From Sapria himalayana (lineage: Eukaryota; Streptophyta; Magnoliopsida; Malpighiales; Rafflesiaceae), in NCBI GenBank assembly GCA_029783825.1, contig JAREIK010003431.1:370805-434804 (forward strand): a stretch of 64,000 nt of DNA, written 5' to 3'. Shown here piece by piece: positions 35,251 to 48,438 of the stretch. The notes under the pieces were generated by a model that did no database searches, had not been told where the DNA came from, and saw nothing but the letters and a program-made list of their open reading frames with translations. Position 1 is the stretch's first letter, and each line of letters begins with the position of its first letter. Made by a program: the position numbers and the translations under genes.

Positions 35251-36649
35251 TAATTAATAATTAATTATTACATCTCCAATACTCTATAATAACTCTATTA
35301 TATAAAACTAAAAAAATTAAGAATTGAGTATGACTACCTTACAAAATTAAATTAAATCCACACCCACCAGCACAATAATTTTATGATTTCATTGTGTGGG
35401 TGTGGATTCTATTTTATTTTACAAATTATATTGATTCCACACCACATAGATAGAGATTAGATACATTGCCAAATTATTTAATTAATACAAAAATATATTA
35501 TATATAAATAAAAAAACTAAAAAGACATTAAATTTTTAAGAATCATAAAAAATCAAAATAAAAATATTATAGTTTAATAAAAAAATATGAATATTATACT
35601 TATTTATTAAAATTTTGTAAATTACCAAATTATTTTCTTTTGGATTTCCATTTGTTGGATATAAATGTGTCAAGTAGGCCGAACATAAGGCAAGGCAAAA
35701 GGCACAACATGATTTAGTCGTACCAGACTCGACACAGCATGATACGGCATTGAGCCTGATCCTAGACCATGTCGGCCCGATGCATGGCTAGTGTCATGTT
35801 GGGCTAAGACCATCCATACCTGGCCAGGTGGCATGGTCCGTTGGTCCAATGACCCGAGAATGGGCACGAGTAGGTTTTGATTCATGGGTCATCCCCACCA
35901 AGTAACCGCCCAACATGATGGATTTTAAAAAAAAACATGACCATAAAAGTCAAGTTCAACTTACGTGGCCACTAGTGAGTGGCCACTGGCCAAGCCTATA
36001 ACCATGCACCGACGAAGCCAAAACCCCATTGCATTTTCATATAATTGACCGCAACATCTACAATGATGGGCGCAACCTATCATTATTGTTGCATTAAAAA
36101 ACCATTTTTTAAAAAAAATACCATAACTGCCCAAATTTTTTCTAATGGTTATAAGCCAGAAGTCCGACCTTTGTCTATTTATTTGCCAAAAATAATAAAA
36201 AAATATTTTTTTTAATATTTTTTCAAATCTATATAAATAGAAAATAAAAAATTAAAAATTAATTCTACCTTTTATCTCCTCAATTCTCAAACTCTTCCTC
36301 CTCTTTGCTCTCTCTTAATTCCTAAATTTTGTAATTTTTTTTGTAATTATTATAAATTATTATACTATTTTCTTTACGACTTATACTTATGCATAAGTAA
36401 AAAAACATATGCGGTGCAACTTTAAAATTATAGCTATGGTCCAAAATTTTTAGTTGAGTCTTTAGATTAAAAGTGACAATTTTTTTACAACAAAGTAGTT
36501 ATAGTACACATTTCTTTTTATTTTTTTGTTGAATTTTTAATTTAAATTAAGTTTATAATTTTTTTAATAAATAAAAAAATTTAAAATAAAATGACAAATA
36601 AAAAATATACCAATAATAATGTTGAAATTGACATATATATAAATAATAA

Positions 36650-37636
36650 TAATAACTTTGTCAAAAGGTTAAATGTTAAAACTATATTTTCTCTAATGAC
36701 CTCAGCTCAAACACAATTACCACCTAAAAAATAAAAAATTATATGAACTTCAGTATTATAAACATACTTTAAAAAAATAAAAATTTTATACGTATCAAAG
36801 AAGAATCGACATAATGTATATATTATCAAAAGATATATACACTTAGAAATTCATTTGACACTGATCATCTTAAGAGGCGTGCTTATCAATGCACCATAAA
36901 ATAAGATACATTAAATCCTAGACAAATCTAACTGAGCAGCGAAATCTATCAAGTTAGATCTAGTTCAAGTTCGACTTAATTAGCATCCTTAATATATCAT
37001 AATAATTTGGTGAAGTAAAGCATAGCTAAATTGATTACAATCATTAGTCTTTCGATTAAATTTTTTAAAAATTATAGAATAGTTAGTACTATACAGATCT
37101 ACCTAAAGTCTGCTTATCATAAGATTCCTATGTCCTAAAGTAAAAATAACATTAAAAAATATTATAAATTAAAAAAATAATTAAGAATTAATAAATTTAT
37201 AAAATATAATAAAGTGATATTTATGACATTTGATATAAACTAATCACGATGATGCATCATTCGCATGTTTATCTCCCCACTATTGGAATTCAAAATATAA
37301 ACTTAATAAAAAAATTTAAATTTTCTTGAAATTATTCATTCTCATTATGGTCCAGCCATATAAAATTATATAACATAGATTTTTAAAAAATATGATATTC
37401 GAATAAAATATTTAATATTATTTTTGATAATACTTCTAATAATGAAATAGTTAATTATATATTTGTTAAGATTATTAAAGAATATTAGTCATGTGAGATT
37501 TTTCATATTATGTGCAGGTGTTACATTATTAACATGATAATATAGACAAAAATGAAAATAATTTCTCCCATGTTAGATAAAATAAGAAATTAACTAAAAT
37601 ATCTTATGATATTTAGTAGACAAAATGAGTTTAACA
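36650..37636 (+). pseudogene. hAT transposase relic, N-terminal half of the outer copy
   Basis: In order this region shows a zinc-finger-side stretch (36700-36930, with the HLKRRAY-type words before CTTAGATACATTAAATCC). The motif region around AATTGATTACAATCATTAGTC follows, then the first catalytic block (GTGATATTTATGACATTTGA) near 37212-37260. The FDNTSNNEIV-type stretch (second catalytic block) lies near 37420-37445, and the CR/CY..NMI block near 37510-37545. It breaks off at the TSD GTTTAACA. Confidence 0.7.
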
Positions 37637-40600
37637 TAGAAATGACAAGTGGGCTAGGCAACCCAAGCACGACATGAGGCACGGCCCTACTAAACCGTGC
37701 CTAGCCCAATACGGCATGGCCCAGAATCATGCATGGACTCATGTTATGATGGCCTGAGGCATAGCTCGTGTCATGCTGGGCCAAGGGGTGTCGTGTCTCG
37801 TGCCAGGCCATGCATAATCTGGGTGTCAAGCTCGTTGGCATGATCCATTGGCATAATTACCATGACGCAGGACCACTAACCAAAAAACAGGCATAATTCA
37901 TTTGGCTTGTACCCACCCTGACTGGTAAACATGGTAAGTTTTTTTAATGAGCCCGCCATGTAGCTGATTGTGTGCATCTGCATGACACGATCCAAGCGCA
38001 CACGGGCATGCCCCCCCAGCCTAAGCCCAAGTCTTGCCTCCTAAAAATCTTTTCAACTATCAAATTCCAAGCCTTACCTAATGGCTAAAGATAGAGAAAA
38101 AAATTAAATATAAATAAAAATTTAATAAAATCCTAGCCACTAGATTTTTTTACCAACAGTTAGGGAAGAAAGCCAATAGCTATCAAGTTTCAGCCCTTTT
38201 ATTTAAAAAAAAAATTAAAAATTTAGAAAAATATATTTTTTTTAATTAAAAAAATTTATATAAATGATTTTAGAGAGTTGAGTTTTCCTTTCTCAGTTCT
38301 CAACCTCAACCCTCTCCTCTCTTCGTTCTCTCTCTCTAAAGCTAAAGCTTTTAGAATTTAAATTTTAAAGTTTTTTTTATAAAACTTAAAGATGGAGTGG
38401 AGATTTGGTGTTGTTTTAATTTTATTACCTTTATCTAACCTACTGGGTGCGGGCTATGGGTTGTTTTTTGTCTCTCTCTCTCCTCTCCATCTCCATTAAC
38501 TAAAAATTATTTTTTTTTAATAATTTATTTTTCAACTTAAAAATTAGAATATAAACTTAACAAAATATAAATAGCTAATAGTTAATTTAATTATAATAAA
38601 ATTAATATTGACATAGAGTTAAATAATATTAATAATGATAACCCTAAAAAATATCTAATAATAAAATTATATTTTCTCCATTAATCTCAACCTAAACTCA
38701 AATATCTAAAAAATAAAAAATTAGAACATTTATAATTTGAACTATCTTTAACATAATACAAAATAAAGATGTTTGGAGTATTAATAAAAAATCAGCATAA
38801 TATAAGTATTATAAAAAAAATATATACATATAAAAATATATGTAGAATTAGGCACCTAAAGAGATATGGTGATCATTACATCAAAAAATATGATTCATTA
38901 GATCATAAGCAAATAATTAAGAGGTAAGATCTTTGCGGCTGAATCTAATATCACAACAAGTTAGGGAAGAAAGGCATGGTCAAACCAATCATAATGATCA
39001 ATTTTCTAATTAGATTTTCGAAATATCATAAATAGTCAGTATTATGCAGACCTATTTTCAGTCTACATACCATAGGATTCCTAGATCCACATATAGGAAT
39101 AACATACTAAAATATTATAAGTTAAAAAAATAAATAATAATTAATAAATTTAGGCAATATAGTGACATGGTATTCGTAACATCTGATATCTGAACTAGTT
39201 GCAATGATGCATATTTTGTATATCTTACCGCCCACTATATAAATTTTAGATGGACACTTAATAAAAAAATTTTATGATTTTGAAAGATTATCCATCCTCA
39301 TGATAGTTCTGTCATATACGAGTACAGATGAGAATCTATAGAGATTATCAATTCAAGATAAAATATTTAATATCACATTTAATAATATATTTAACAATAG
39401 AATAACTATTAACATATTTATTAGGATCATTAAAGATAGGATATTTGAAAAGATTTTTCATATTTGATGTATGTGTTACATTGTTAACCTAATAATACAA
39501 GCAATGATAAAGATTATTTTCACCAAATTAGAAGAAATATAAAACTCACTAAAATATTTTTAGATACCTAACGATAACAAGAGCTTGTTAGTCTATGTTT
39601 GTTGTGGGTCTAAAGAAGAATAAATTTCAAACATATATAAGATACCATTAGAAGTACAATTACATGATATTGAAATCATGTGTTGAATATGAACACGAGA
39701 TATTCGACTATTTTAATAATAAAAGTGATGAATTTATTATTGATGATAAAGACTAAAATACAATAATTTTATTGTTGAAATTTCTAAAGATTTTTTATGA
39801 CATGACAAATATGTATTCATCTGTTTATAGTCTCATCACTTGCATTGCACTTTAATTGCATGTGCAATATTAGTGACATATTTAGGAAGTTTAAAGTTGA
39901 TCTTACATTTAGTAACGTAACTATTGAAATAGAAACTAAATATTTAAAATAATGGTCTACTATTTTATCTTTTTATTGTCTGATTACCTGCATATATCAT
40001 AAAATGAAAGTGAAAGAAGTAGATAATATTTTAACATATATATCAATGTACATGAACCAGGAATACCAACTTGAATGGTTTATTCATAAAAAATTGACTG
40101 AATTATTTATATACTATGATACTAGATATGATAGTAATTGTAGTCAGACTCTGAATATAAACTTAGACACCGTATTCGAAGATGATGATTTCTCAATTCA
40201 ATTAGCAAAGAAAAAATGATGGGATAATCTATTGAATAAGAGTGAGTAATCTAGATACTTAGATACTGATTACTATTCAATCCTATTACATTATGATAAC
40301 AAGAACCTTAATATTCTATAATGATAAAAATTATGAATCTACATATCTCATGTTGTCTAAGTAATACGAGATCTATTAACTCATTTGGTATCAAGCATAG
40401 AATCAAAATATATTTTTTATATTGTAGTCGATATCATTTCGGATAAGAGATCGAGATTATGGTCAAATATCAATAAAGGACTAGCACGCTTGAATGATTG
40501 AAAAGATTCAAGATTTGATATCCAGGATCAGAATGGAACAAAAACAAAGGAATTACTGATAAATAATAACTCATGAAACTTTAAAGATATTGAGCCCACA

Positions 40601-41047
40601 ATTAGTGATATCATTAAATGCTTAAACGATGATCATTTACATACTGACACCAATTAATATAGAGATTGAGATTGATTGATGATTATTATGTTGTGTTATT
40701 ATATTTTTGATTGGATTCAATGATATTTTTTTGTTATTTTTTCATTATTAAATTTTTGATTAATAATTATATTTTATTATGATTTATGTGAAATTATATC
40801 GTAACTCATGATGTATAACTTAAAATTTACAAAATAAATATTTAATATCATAAACCAATCGACTAGGCTAGCAGCCGTTAGGCATGACCCAGGCCGATTC
40901 TACCCAAACTCGGGCTAATTAGGACATGCCGAGCTGGCATGAATCAAGTCGTGCCTTACCAGGTCGTGCTAGACATAGCACGATGGCCTAACTAGGCCAC
41001 CAAAAAATAGGCAATGCCAGTACAACAAGGCCCATTTGACACCTCTA
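37637..41047 (+). mobile_element. Degenerate autonomous-size hAT nested in the outer hAT
   Basis: This 3411-bp element has left end TAGAAATGACAAGTGGGC and right end CCCATTTGACACCTCTA. Both arms are GC-richer with GGCACGG/CATGGCC words. The centre carries a broken transposase in plus orientation (38660-40680). Its coding region is closest by eye to that of the 8990-12223 copy, sharing for instance the CATATAGGAA(C/T)(G/A)ACATA stretch. Confidence 0.83.
38660..40680 (+). pseudogene. hAT transposase relic (inner copy)
   Basis: The order is complete. Zinc-finger side lies at about 38660-38920. The VKPIIMINFLIRFSKYHK-type and PYHRIPRSTYRNNI stretches lie at 38975-39115. The first catalytic block is near 39170-39250, the GYEHE/VEYEHEIFDYF-type stretch at 39670-39740, and TCIAL at about 39838-39853. 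An open piece at 40004-40219 contains YISMYMNQEYQLEWFIHKKL, YYDTRYDSN and EDDDFSIQLA. RYLDTDYYSILL at about 40257-40292 shows that this family has Tyr where the 13550-17178 copy has a stop. The hATC-like end lies at 40430-40520. Confidence 0.82.
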
Positions 41048-42060
41048 GTTTAGTAGTCTATGTTTATCTGTGAGCCTAAAAAAGAAAAAATTACAAATGA
41101 ATATAAAATACTAAGAAAATTATACCTATATTATGTTGCAATTATGTGTTTGCTACTAACACGTGATCAAACTACATTAATAACAAGAATTTAGAACTTA
41201 TTATTAATAATTTAAACTTGAATACTAAAATTTTTTTATAAAATTTAATTTTTATGATATGACTAACATGTATTTATATGTATATACTCTCACCACTTTC
41301 ATTACAGTAAGGTGTCTATATAATATTAATAATATATTTAATAAACATAAAGGTCACTAAGTATTTAGTGTCATGACTATTGAGATAAAAATCAAATATT
41401 TAAAATACTAATTTTTCATTCTAACAATGTATTGCTTAGTTTCTTGTATGGATCCTGAGATTTAGTTTAAAAAAATAAAAAATATTTTGATCTATATATC
41501 CACATGAATCAACCAGGAATACTAACCCAAAACCCCTATTCATGATAAATTAACCAACTTATTTATACATTATGATACTTGATATAATAGTAGTTATTGT
41601 CAGACTCTGAGTATGCACATAAACACTATATTCAAAGATGATTTGTTCATTCAGTTAGCTAGGGATAAATGATAGAATAATTTATCGAATAGGAACAAGT
41701 TTTCATGGTATTTAAATATCAATTACTGTTTTATCTTATTACATGATGATAATAAGAATTTAAATATTTTATTATAGTGAAAATCATACAAATTTATATA
41801 TCACGTGATATTTAAGATGATACATTATCTACTAACTTCTTCAATATCTAGCATAACATTGGAGTTTATTTTTTTGTGACAGTCAATATTATTTCAGATA
41901 AAAAATTGAGACTGCAACTAAATATCATAAAATTACTTGTATTACATGCATGAAATTTAAGATTGAGTATTCAAAATAAAATACAAGAGATGATGACTAA
42001 TAATAATTTATAGGACTTTAAGATCAAGGATATTGAAATCACCACTAGCAATATCTTTAT
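41048..42060 (+). pseudogene. hAT transposase relic, C-terminal half of the outer copy
   Basis: Continuing from 37636, this shows the phrase before KKKKLQMNIKY (41050-41110), the CVCY-THDQTTLI-type stretch (41145-41190), LTTFITVRCLYNINNIF (41305-41345), the IYISTxxNQPGI and YYDT/HYDTxYNSSY blocks (41490-41600) and the KFSWYLNINYCFILLHDDNKN stretch (41696-41760). It is full of stops. Confidence 0.7.
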
Positions 42061-42784
42061 ATGCATACATGATAATGATGATCTACATATGCATCCTCAC
42101 TATCATACCACATATACTGATTAATTTGATGATTCATATTATTTTTTTATTTTTTGTATCCGATTATGATATAACAATGCTATATTATTATTATTTTTTT
42201 AAATTTCTATCATTTATTTATTTCATGATGATTCATGTAAAATTATTATATTATACTTATTATTTTATAAATTATATTTCATTTCATCATATTTTAATTT
42301 TATAAATATATATCCTTCAAATTTCAATGTAAATTGTATGTATCATATTAAGCTTTTTATTTATGAAATAGAATGAATATTTTATTATTTTATTCAAGTC
42401 AAAAACATCACATAATCATGAGACACAAATGCAGAATGTGAATGTCTAATTTTTTTTATTTTGTATTTTTTTAATTTATTTAAGTGTTGCATTTTAAAAA
42501 AATTTAATAACAAATTAAAATTAAAAAAATTGTATTTTCTTTGAATTAAAAATTTCAACCCTAAAATTCAAAACAACATCTAATTCATGTCGGCACAATC
42601 CAGAACACTCAACACGGCCCAAAATTTTACGAGCCAAATGGGTCGTGTCGGGGTAGGATAATCCTTCTCATGTCATGTCTGGTATGACACGAGATCCATA
42701 CTATCTCATGCCAGACATAGCTAAGCCACCATGAAATAAGTCATGTCTGCACAACACAACCCTTTTGACACATAAAACTAGACA

Positions 42785-43332
42785 AAATCAAAGCAACCAT
42801 TATATTTTATTCAAAAATTTGTGATGACGGCCAACAAATACCTAACCTTTTAAAAAAATTGAGTGAGGCATCTCATACAATGCACATGTGTGAAAATTAA
42901 CATAACACATTGCAATGGCTCGACTTGTCATTGTGATGTCAAGGGTAATTAGTCTTGAGTTAGGTCGGCCAAAATCGACCCATGATTTTTTTTTGAAATA
43001 AAAGGCATATGCAGATCACCCTTCGTATTTGTGTTAGATATTTAAAGAAATTGGCTCATGAGATCATATGGAAACTCAATTTGGGTTTCCGCCTAACCAA
43101 AAGGCATGACCTTATCCTAATTCATTTTGTCACCTAGGCTAAATTCAGCTCTATCAGGCTAGTGACTTGGGTTGTGTCATGAGCATGACACATTTTATCC
43201 TTGCAAGGGTGTTGCTCCCCATTGCCTAGCACGACCCAAGTGGAACACCATGTCAAGTCATGCCTGAGCTAGTTTTCTCGCATACTATGTCGCTAGCCAT
43301 GTCAAGGTTACCTGATTCATTTATCACCTCTA
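42785..43332. mobile_element. hAT-type right terminus with GC-richer arm
   Basis: ATTTATCACCTCTA at 43319-43332 is a decayed family terminus, preceded by ~400 bp of hAT-subterminal-like sequence (GACATAG, GCATGACC, CATGTCAAG words). Its left partner and TSD were not found. The next octamer is GATTTTAG. Confidence 0.5.
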
Positions 43333-43340
43333 GATTTTAG

Positions 43341-45110
43341 TTAGTCATCAGTATACATCAAGATCTGCAATTAATTTGTGTACTTTTCTTTGAGACATTC
43401 ATGGCTCCTAAAATAATAAAAATAAATACTTATTTTTAGATCTAATAAAGAGACAAAGTTCAGGATAATGACAACAATCACATGCAAGATACTTTGGATC
43501 TAGCACTCACTCAAGGAGAGCAAGAATCCACTTAAATCCCCTACTACTATTTATTATGACAATCAAACAATAAGACAACACCAAGAGAAGTGTTGTAGTA
43601 TATCATTTTTTTATATGTATTTTCATCTTTTTTTATTACCTCAATCCATTAACTTATTATATAAGAAAACCACTTATATAATCTTTATCATCCATGTTTA
43701 TGGATCATGATATTTGTTAGTTTAATTCTCAACAATAACATGATACTATTAATATTTTTTTTTTGTTTTTTTGGATGGATATTTTAAGTTTGTCATACTT
43801 CTTGTTGTTATCAAAAATTAATCATGTTGTGAACTTGGAGTACCAAAGTTCTTTAACTTCGGGACATCATTATCAGCCTCCTTTAAATCAATTTTCATTT
43901 CTCCAATTCTCTAACTATCATTAGCTTAGAGATAAATAATGTATAAAAGATGATTATGATGTTATAAGAAATTTAGAGTATAAAATTAAAAAAATATAGA
44001 CTAACTTGTAAAAAAATAATAATGAATGATAATATTTATAATTAATATTTGATAGAGGTTTAAAAAAAATTAAAAACAAAAAAAAAATATTGTCATCTAG
44101 GGCTTACCCAATGGCCATGCAATGACCAGACCAGCCATGTTGGTCTGATTGGGCAAGCTTGTCAAGCTCTAGAGGAAGGCCAGTAAAACCCATTTGGCCA
44201 ACTTCACTCTTTCACCCATATGAGCCATGGGAGGTGTATTCCATCGAATGAGTGCTCCTCTATTAGGCTTTGATGAGGAACTTTACCCTCAGGGCACGCA
44301 TGAATCCCCATGGTAGTTAAGAAAAAGAAGGGTCTCTATCCTAACAGGACTCCATTAAACTTCTGACAAAACTAAAGAAATGAGACAATGAAATATTAAT
44401 ATCTCTCAATGGAGAAGATACAAGGTCTCAAAAGTAATTGAATAAGAAAATATCCACAAAGAATTTTTGTGCAAATAAGAGTCAAGAAATGATAGATGAC
44501 AGAATGAAAAAAAACTCAAAATATTTTTCAATAATAAAAAGAAATATAATTGCAATATTCATAATAATTACAATCTCTAATCTAAATATATCACAAATGA
44601 GCAAGTTAAATTATATGCAACTCAACATAGAAAAATATATATCATAAATACACAAATATTTCAAACCTCTGTTTAAACAAATATATATATATATATATAT
44701 ATCGAACACCTAACTAATATAGATATCTCTAAGTATTTTTGTGAAAATAAATACAAGATGATACTAGCAGAAGCATAAAGTGTAACAATGGATCCTTACT
44801 AATTTTTTTCTCAAATAAAATAAAAATCAATTACAATATGAGACATCAAAGTGTGGAAGACTACATTGGAAGTAGTATGTTAAGTTGTATTAAAGTCATG
44901 AAAGAAAGTTACAAAACTTGTGTCATAAAGACTAATTTTTCCAACCAAATGTCACTTTCACATGTTGTCGAAATCATTGCTCAATACCTTTTCTTCATTC
45001 TCAACTTGGAAATAACTTATTTTCTCTTAATTTTTTCAAAAAAATAAATTACTTCCCTAAAAAGTAAACTTTTATAGTTGACCTCTAATCTACAATATTG
45101 GACTCTCAGG
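43341..45110. other. AT-rich DNA with no recognised gene
   Basis: A short LTR-like stretch near 43640-43740 resembles 28380-28460. A GC-richer piece at 44098-44340 has no open frame or terminal repeat that could be placed. A TA run lies at 44680-44702. Confidence 0.4.
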
Positions 45111-45111
45111 T

Positions 45112-45390
45112 TAGAGGTGGAAAATAGATCGGATAGCTTGGCCTGACCCACAACACAGCTATGGAAACTAGGTCTAACACTATTCGGTATGGCAAAAACA
45201 TGTGGGTCAACACGACCCAAAAGCATGAGTCATGTTGAGCTTGAAAGGTCGGACCATGCACCACCAAACCATGTGGCAAGGCACTACCCAAAATGCCAAC
45301 CACTGAGCTAAATTTGGCTAGGGTCAAAATTTATGTTTGGATTGTGTTTGCATCATTGGGCCACGAGTTAGGCAAAACTCTTAAACCAAC
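45112..45390. mobile_element. hAT-type left terminus with subterminal arm
   Basis: TAGAGGTGGAAAATAGATCGG starts at 45112 and is followed by GC-richer hAT-like subterminal words (CCTGACCCACAACAC, GGTCAACACGACCC). No right terminus or TSD partner (TCTCAGGT) was found, so this is a truncated copy. Confidence 0.5.
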
Positions 45391-45915
45391 ATTTGACGTA
45401 TGAGAATCATGTGTTGCATTTTTAAAAAAGAAAATCAAAGATCAGAATCACATTCTTTTGATGCAATAGCTATTCTAGTCATTTTGTTTGTCGTCACTAT
45501 GAAGTATCAGTTGACACTTGACAATGATGATTGGTCTGATAGATCATTGTACTAGACAAAGCGAACAACTGAGATCCTTTAATATCAGATCATTCAAATT
45601 AGGGCAGGTCACAAATGCTCATGACCATAATGCAATGACGAATAATAAAAAAAATAAAAAAAAAATAAAGATAGAAACAAAATTAACTACAACATTATCT
45701 CTTAAGCTGATGCATAAATATCCAGAACACAACATAGAATAAAAAATATAAATTGACCCATTTTAAAGGTAATCAAAAAATTATTTGTTTAGTGATCTGT
45801 TAACGGAATATAAATTATAGAAATGATTACGTCATATATTTATCACTAAAAAAAATAATTTATCTCTATGTATTTTATTTACTAACAAAATACTAAATTA
45901 AATAATATGTATCAC

Positions 45916-46316
45916 CTATGGTGCACGGACACGGATACGGACACGGGGATACGACACGGCAAGATACGGGGACACGGCAAATTCTAAAAAACTAGGATAC
46001 GGATACGGCTAGGATACGTCATGATAAAAAAAAATAAAATTAAAATAAAATTATTAATTATAAATATTAGGTATTTTAAAATAATTAAATATACTGTATT
46101 TTAAAATAATTTAAAATTTTGTATTTTAAAATAATGTAAACAAAATGTTAGGTATTTTACTTCCCCCCTTCCCCCCTTCCGAAACCCCCTCCCGCCCCCC
46201 TTCCGAAACCCCCTCCCCCCCCCCTTCCGAAACCCCCTCTCGCCCCCCTTCCGAACCACTCCCGCCCGCCCCCCCTTCCGAAATCCACTCCCACCCCCCC
46301 CCCTTCCGAAACCCAC
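45916..46316. mobile_element. One-ended member of the CTATGTTGCACGG family
   Basis: The left end CTATGGTGCACGGACACGG and the first ~220 bp match the reverse complement of the right half of the 20162-20907 element, including AAACTAGGATACGGATACG and the TTTTAAAATAATTTAAAATTTTGTA stretch. The element then passes into a C-rich minisatellite (46160-46316) and stops without any right terminal repeat. Yet a perfect 8-bp duplication flanks it. Confidence 0.75.
46160..46316. repeat. CCCCCTTCCGAAACCC minisatellite
   Basis: Six units of (C)nTTCCGAAACCC(C/A)CTC(C/T)CGCC with a period of about 25-28 bases. Glycine/arginine-rich and proline-rich open frames over it are artefacts of the repeat. Confidence 0.9.
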
Positions 46317-46324
46317 TGTATCAC

Positions 46325-47640
46325 AATATCTAATTATCAAATCAAAAAGTTGTGACCAAAAGAATAAATATCTAATCTTTTTAAATATATATGAGATTCA
46401 AAGTATATTACAGGTAGTTATCATCATCATCTTAAACTTTATATCTATAATATATCTTGAATAAATAATTTTGTAAACCTTTTCTAGGAACAATCTAATA
46501 CTCAACTCAAATATAAACTTACAACAAACTACAAAAGCTTAAGATTGCAACAACATATCTCATATCCCAAAATATGTTCACATACCTCAGCATGCGAAGA
46601 TCTATCTAAATTAATATGCAAAAAAATTTTAAAAATACCTAAATATATTGACGGTATAATTTATATCTAGTTTAATAATAATCAAATAATTAATCTCTCT
46701 TATTATTTTCATGTAAATAAAAAATTCAACTAGGAGAATCTTATTTAATAGGAAATCAATATCTAAACTAATAGGAATATTTACAAAAAAAACAAAACTA
46801 GACCAACATTTGTAATAACATCAAATACATACCTCATATATGACAAAGCAATATCGTTCTTGGAGTTAAACACCTATATCCCAAAAGAAAAATTTTAAGT
46901 CTCTCAATGTCTTTCGACTAGAATTGTCATTAAAGATATTTTTTGAGTTGAATGGTTTTCAACGTATCATATCTACATATATAATGAACAAGAATATTGT
47001 GTTGTCAAGGTTCCTTCTAAAAAAAAGGAAGAAAAAATTATAAAACACTTTGTATAAACCAAACAAATCATACTCTCAATAATGACTTCAAGTTATATTA
47101 TGTCTTCCATAATCTATAAATCACATCTGACTATGTCACTCGAAACCCAAATCACTACACCACATTTATCTCTTTCTCAAGGTAAGCATGAAAAAGTATA
47201 TTCTTCATCTAGATGGTATATCTTCCATCTATGAGATATTGCCAATAACATAAGAATTCATATAAAGTCCAACTTATCCACTAGACATTGTATCCTAATA
47301 AATTCATATCGAATATCTAAAGAAACTCACTCATTCTGAGACTCACCTTAAGGAGCATATATTAGTTGGCCTTTAATAAAAAAATTACATAGTAGTTGAA
47401 AGGATTAAAACATTTCTTGAGTTGAAACATGATAAAAATAAAGCTAAATATACTAAAATCTCAAATATAAGACATTTGAAGCCAAAACGAGATCATTTTA
47501 GCCCTTTTGTGTCCAAAATAGTATTATTTTTGTAAATAGATGACTTCATTTAAAAAAAAATCATGATACAACTTATAACAATATTGTTTTAGATAAATTA
47601 AAATAACTTATTCAAAATAACATTGTTTTGGTATGTTTAA

Positions 47641-47680
<40 letters not shown>

Positions 47681-48438
47681 CTAAAACAACAACAAAAACT
47701 TAAATACTTTAGGCAATGCACACCTCTACTAATTATGAATATACCTTTTCACATTGACTTGTATTCATAGCAAACACTCGTATGAACCAACGTCTTAAAT
47801 GTTGTGATATTAGTTCTCAAGTCACATTAATGTATAATGCATTTATCTATTTCATTATGAATGAGATAAGATCTAAAAATGATACCTATGTATTCTAGCA
47901 CCATCAAGATAAATAATAAAAGAAATAAAATAAAATATAAATATTACAAACCTACAAAATTGAATGTTGGATACAAACTTTATGTTCCATTTGGTGGGTG
48001 ATTAAAAGGTCAATATCAAATAATCTAACTACAAGATTATAAATCTACTTGCCAATCTAATCTCTGGTCTGAGCATGTTACAAATGATACTTTCTCCTAA
48101 TTAGGATTCTAATTCCTAAGTAATTAAGTCTCTCAGTTTCTAATACTATGAACTAGGAAAACTCATGAAAAACTACATTATCTTGACTCGAAAAGGATTT
48201 CCTCTCCTATAAAACTATATCTATAGAATAAATTTAATATGTACTTTGTACATACTATGACTCAATAAGAAAAATATTATACTATGAACCAAAAGTTCAG
48301 ATGTAATCAATAGGTAACTTTCTATCGTAAAAATAGATACAAACGAGACAACAACAAAATAGAAAAAAAAGTAACAGGACATGACACATCACACCAAGGC
48401 CCATGCCTGGCAATTGCTCATGTCGGACTGGAGCATTA
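46325..48438. other. AT-rich DNA, nothing recognised
   Basis: Apart from a TA microsatellite at 47645-47679 and a GC-richer hint after 48370, no motif or repeat boundary could be supported on either strand. Confidence 0.4.
47645..47679. repeat. TA microsatellite
   Basis: An uninterrupted TA dinucleotide run. Confidence 0.9.

Larger units (their letters stand above)
37629..41055. repeat. Decayed 8-bp TSD GTTTAACA / GTTTAGTA
   Basis: GTTTAACA (37629-37636) and GTTTAGTA (41048-41055) abut the inner hAT. Six of eight agree, with two transitions. Confidence 0.75.
35662..42776 (+). mobile_element. Old hAT element interrupted by a second hAT
   Basis: The left end TAAATGTGTCAAGTAGG (35662) and right end CTTTTGACACATAAA (to 42776) are decayed inverted repeats, each next to GC-richer subterminal DNA (35670-36080 and 42585-42770). 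The plus-strand transposase relic runs through 36650-37628 and continues in order after the inner element at 41056. The flanking octamers GTTGGATA / ACTAGACA agree at only 4 of 8, all differences being transitions, so the pairing rests mainly on the terminal repeats and the continuity of the relic. Confidence 0.6.
45908..46324. repeat. Perfect 8-bp duplication TGTATCAC
   Basis: TGTATCAC at 45908-45915 abuts the left end of the next element. The same octamer at 46317-46324 abuts the last unit of its minisatellite. Confidence 0.8.

Noticed and set aside
46101..46340. Gly/Arg/Lys-rich repeat protein (GFRKGGGR) on the minus strand
   Set aside because: It is a direct translation of the CCCCCTTCCGAAACCC minisatellite with no independent support.
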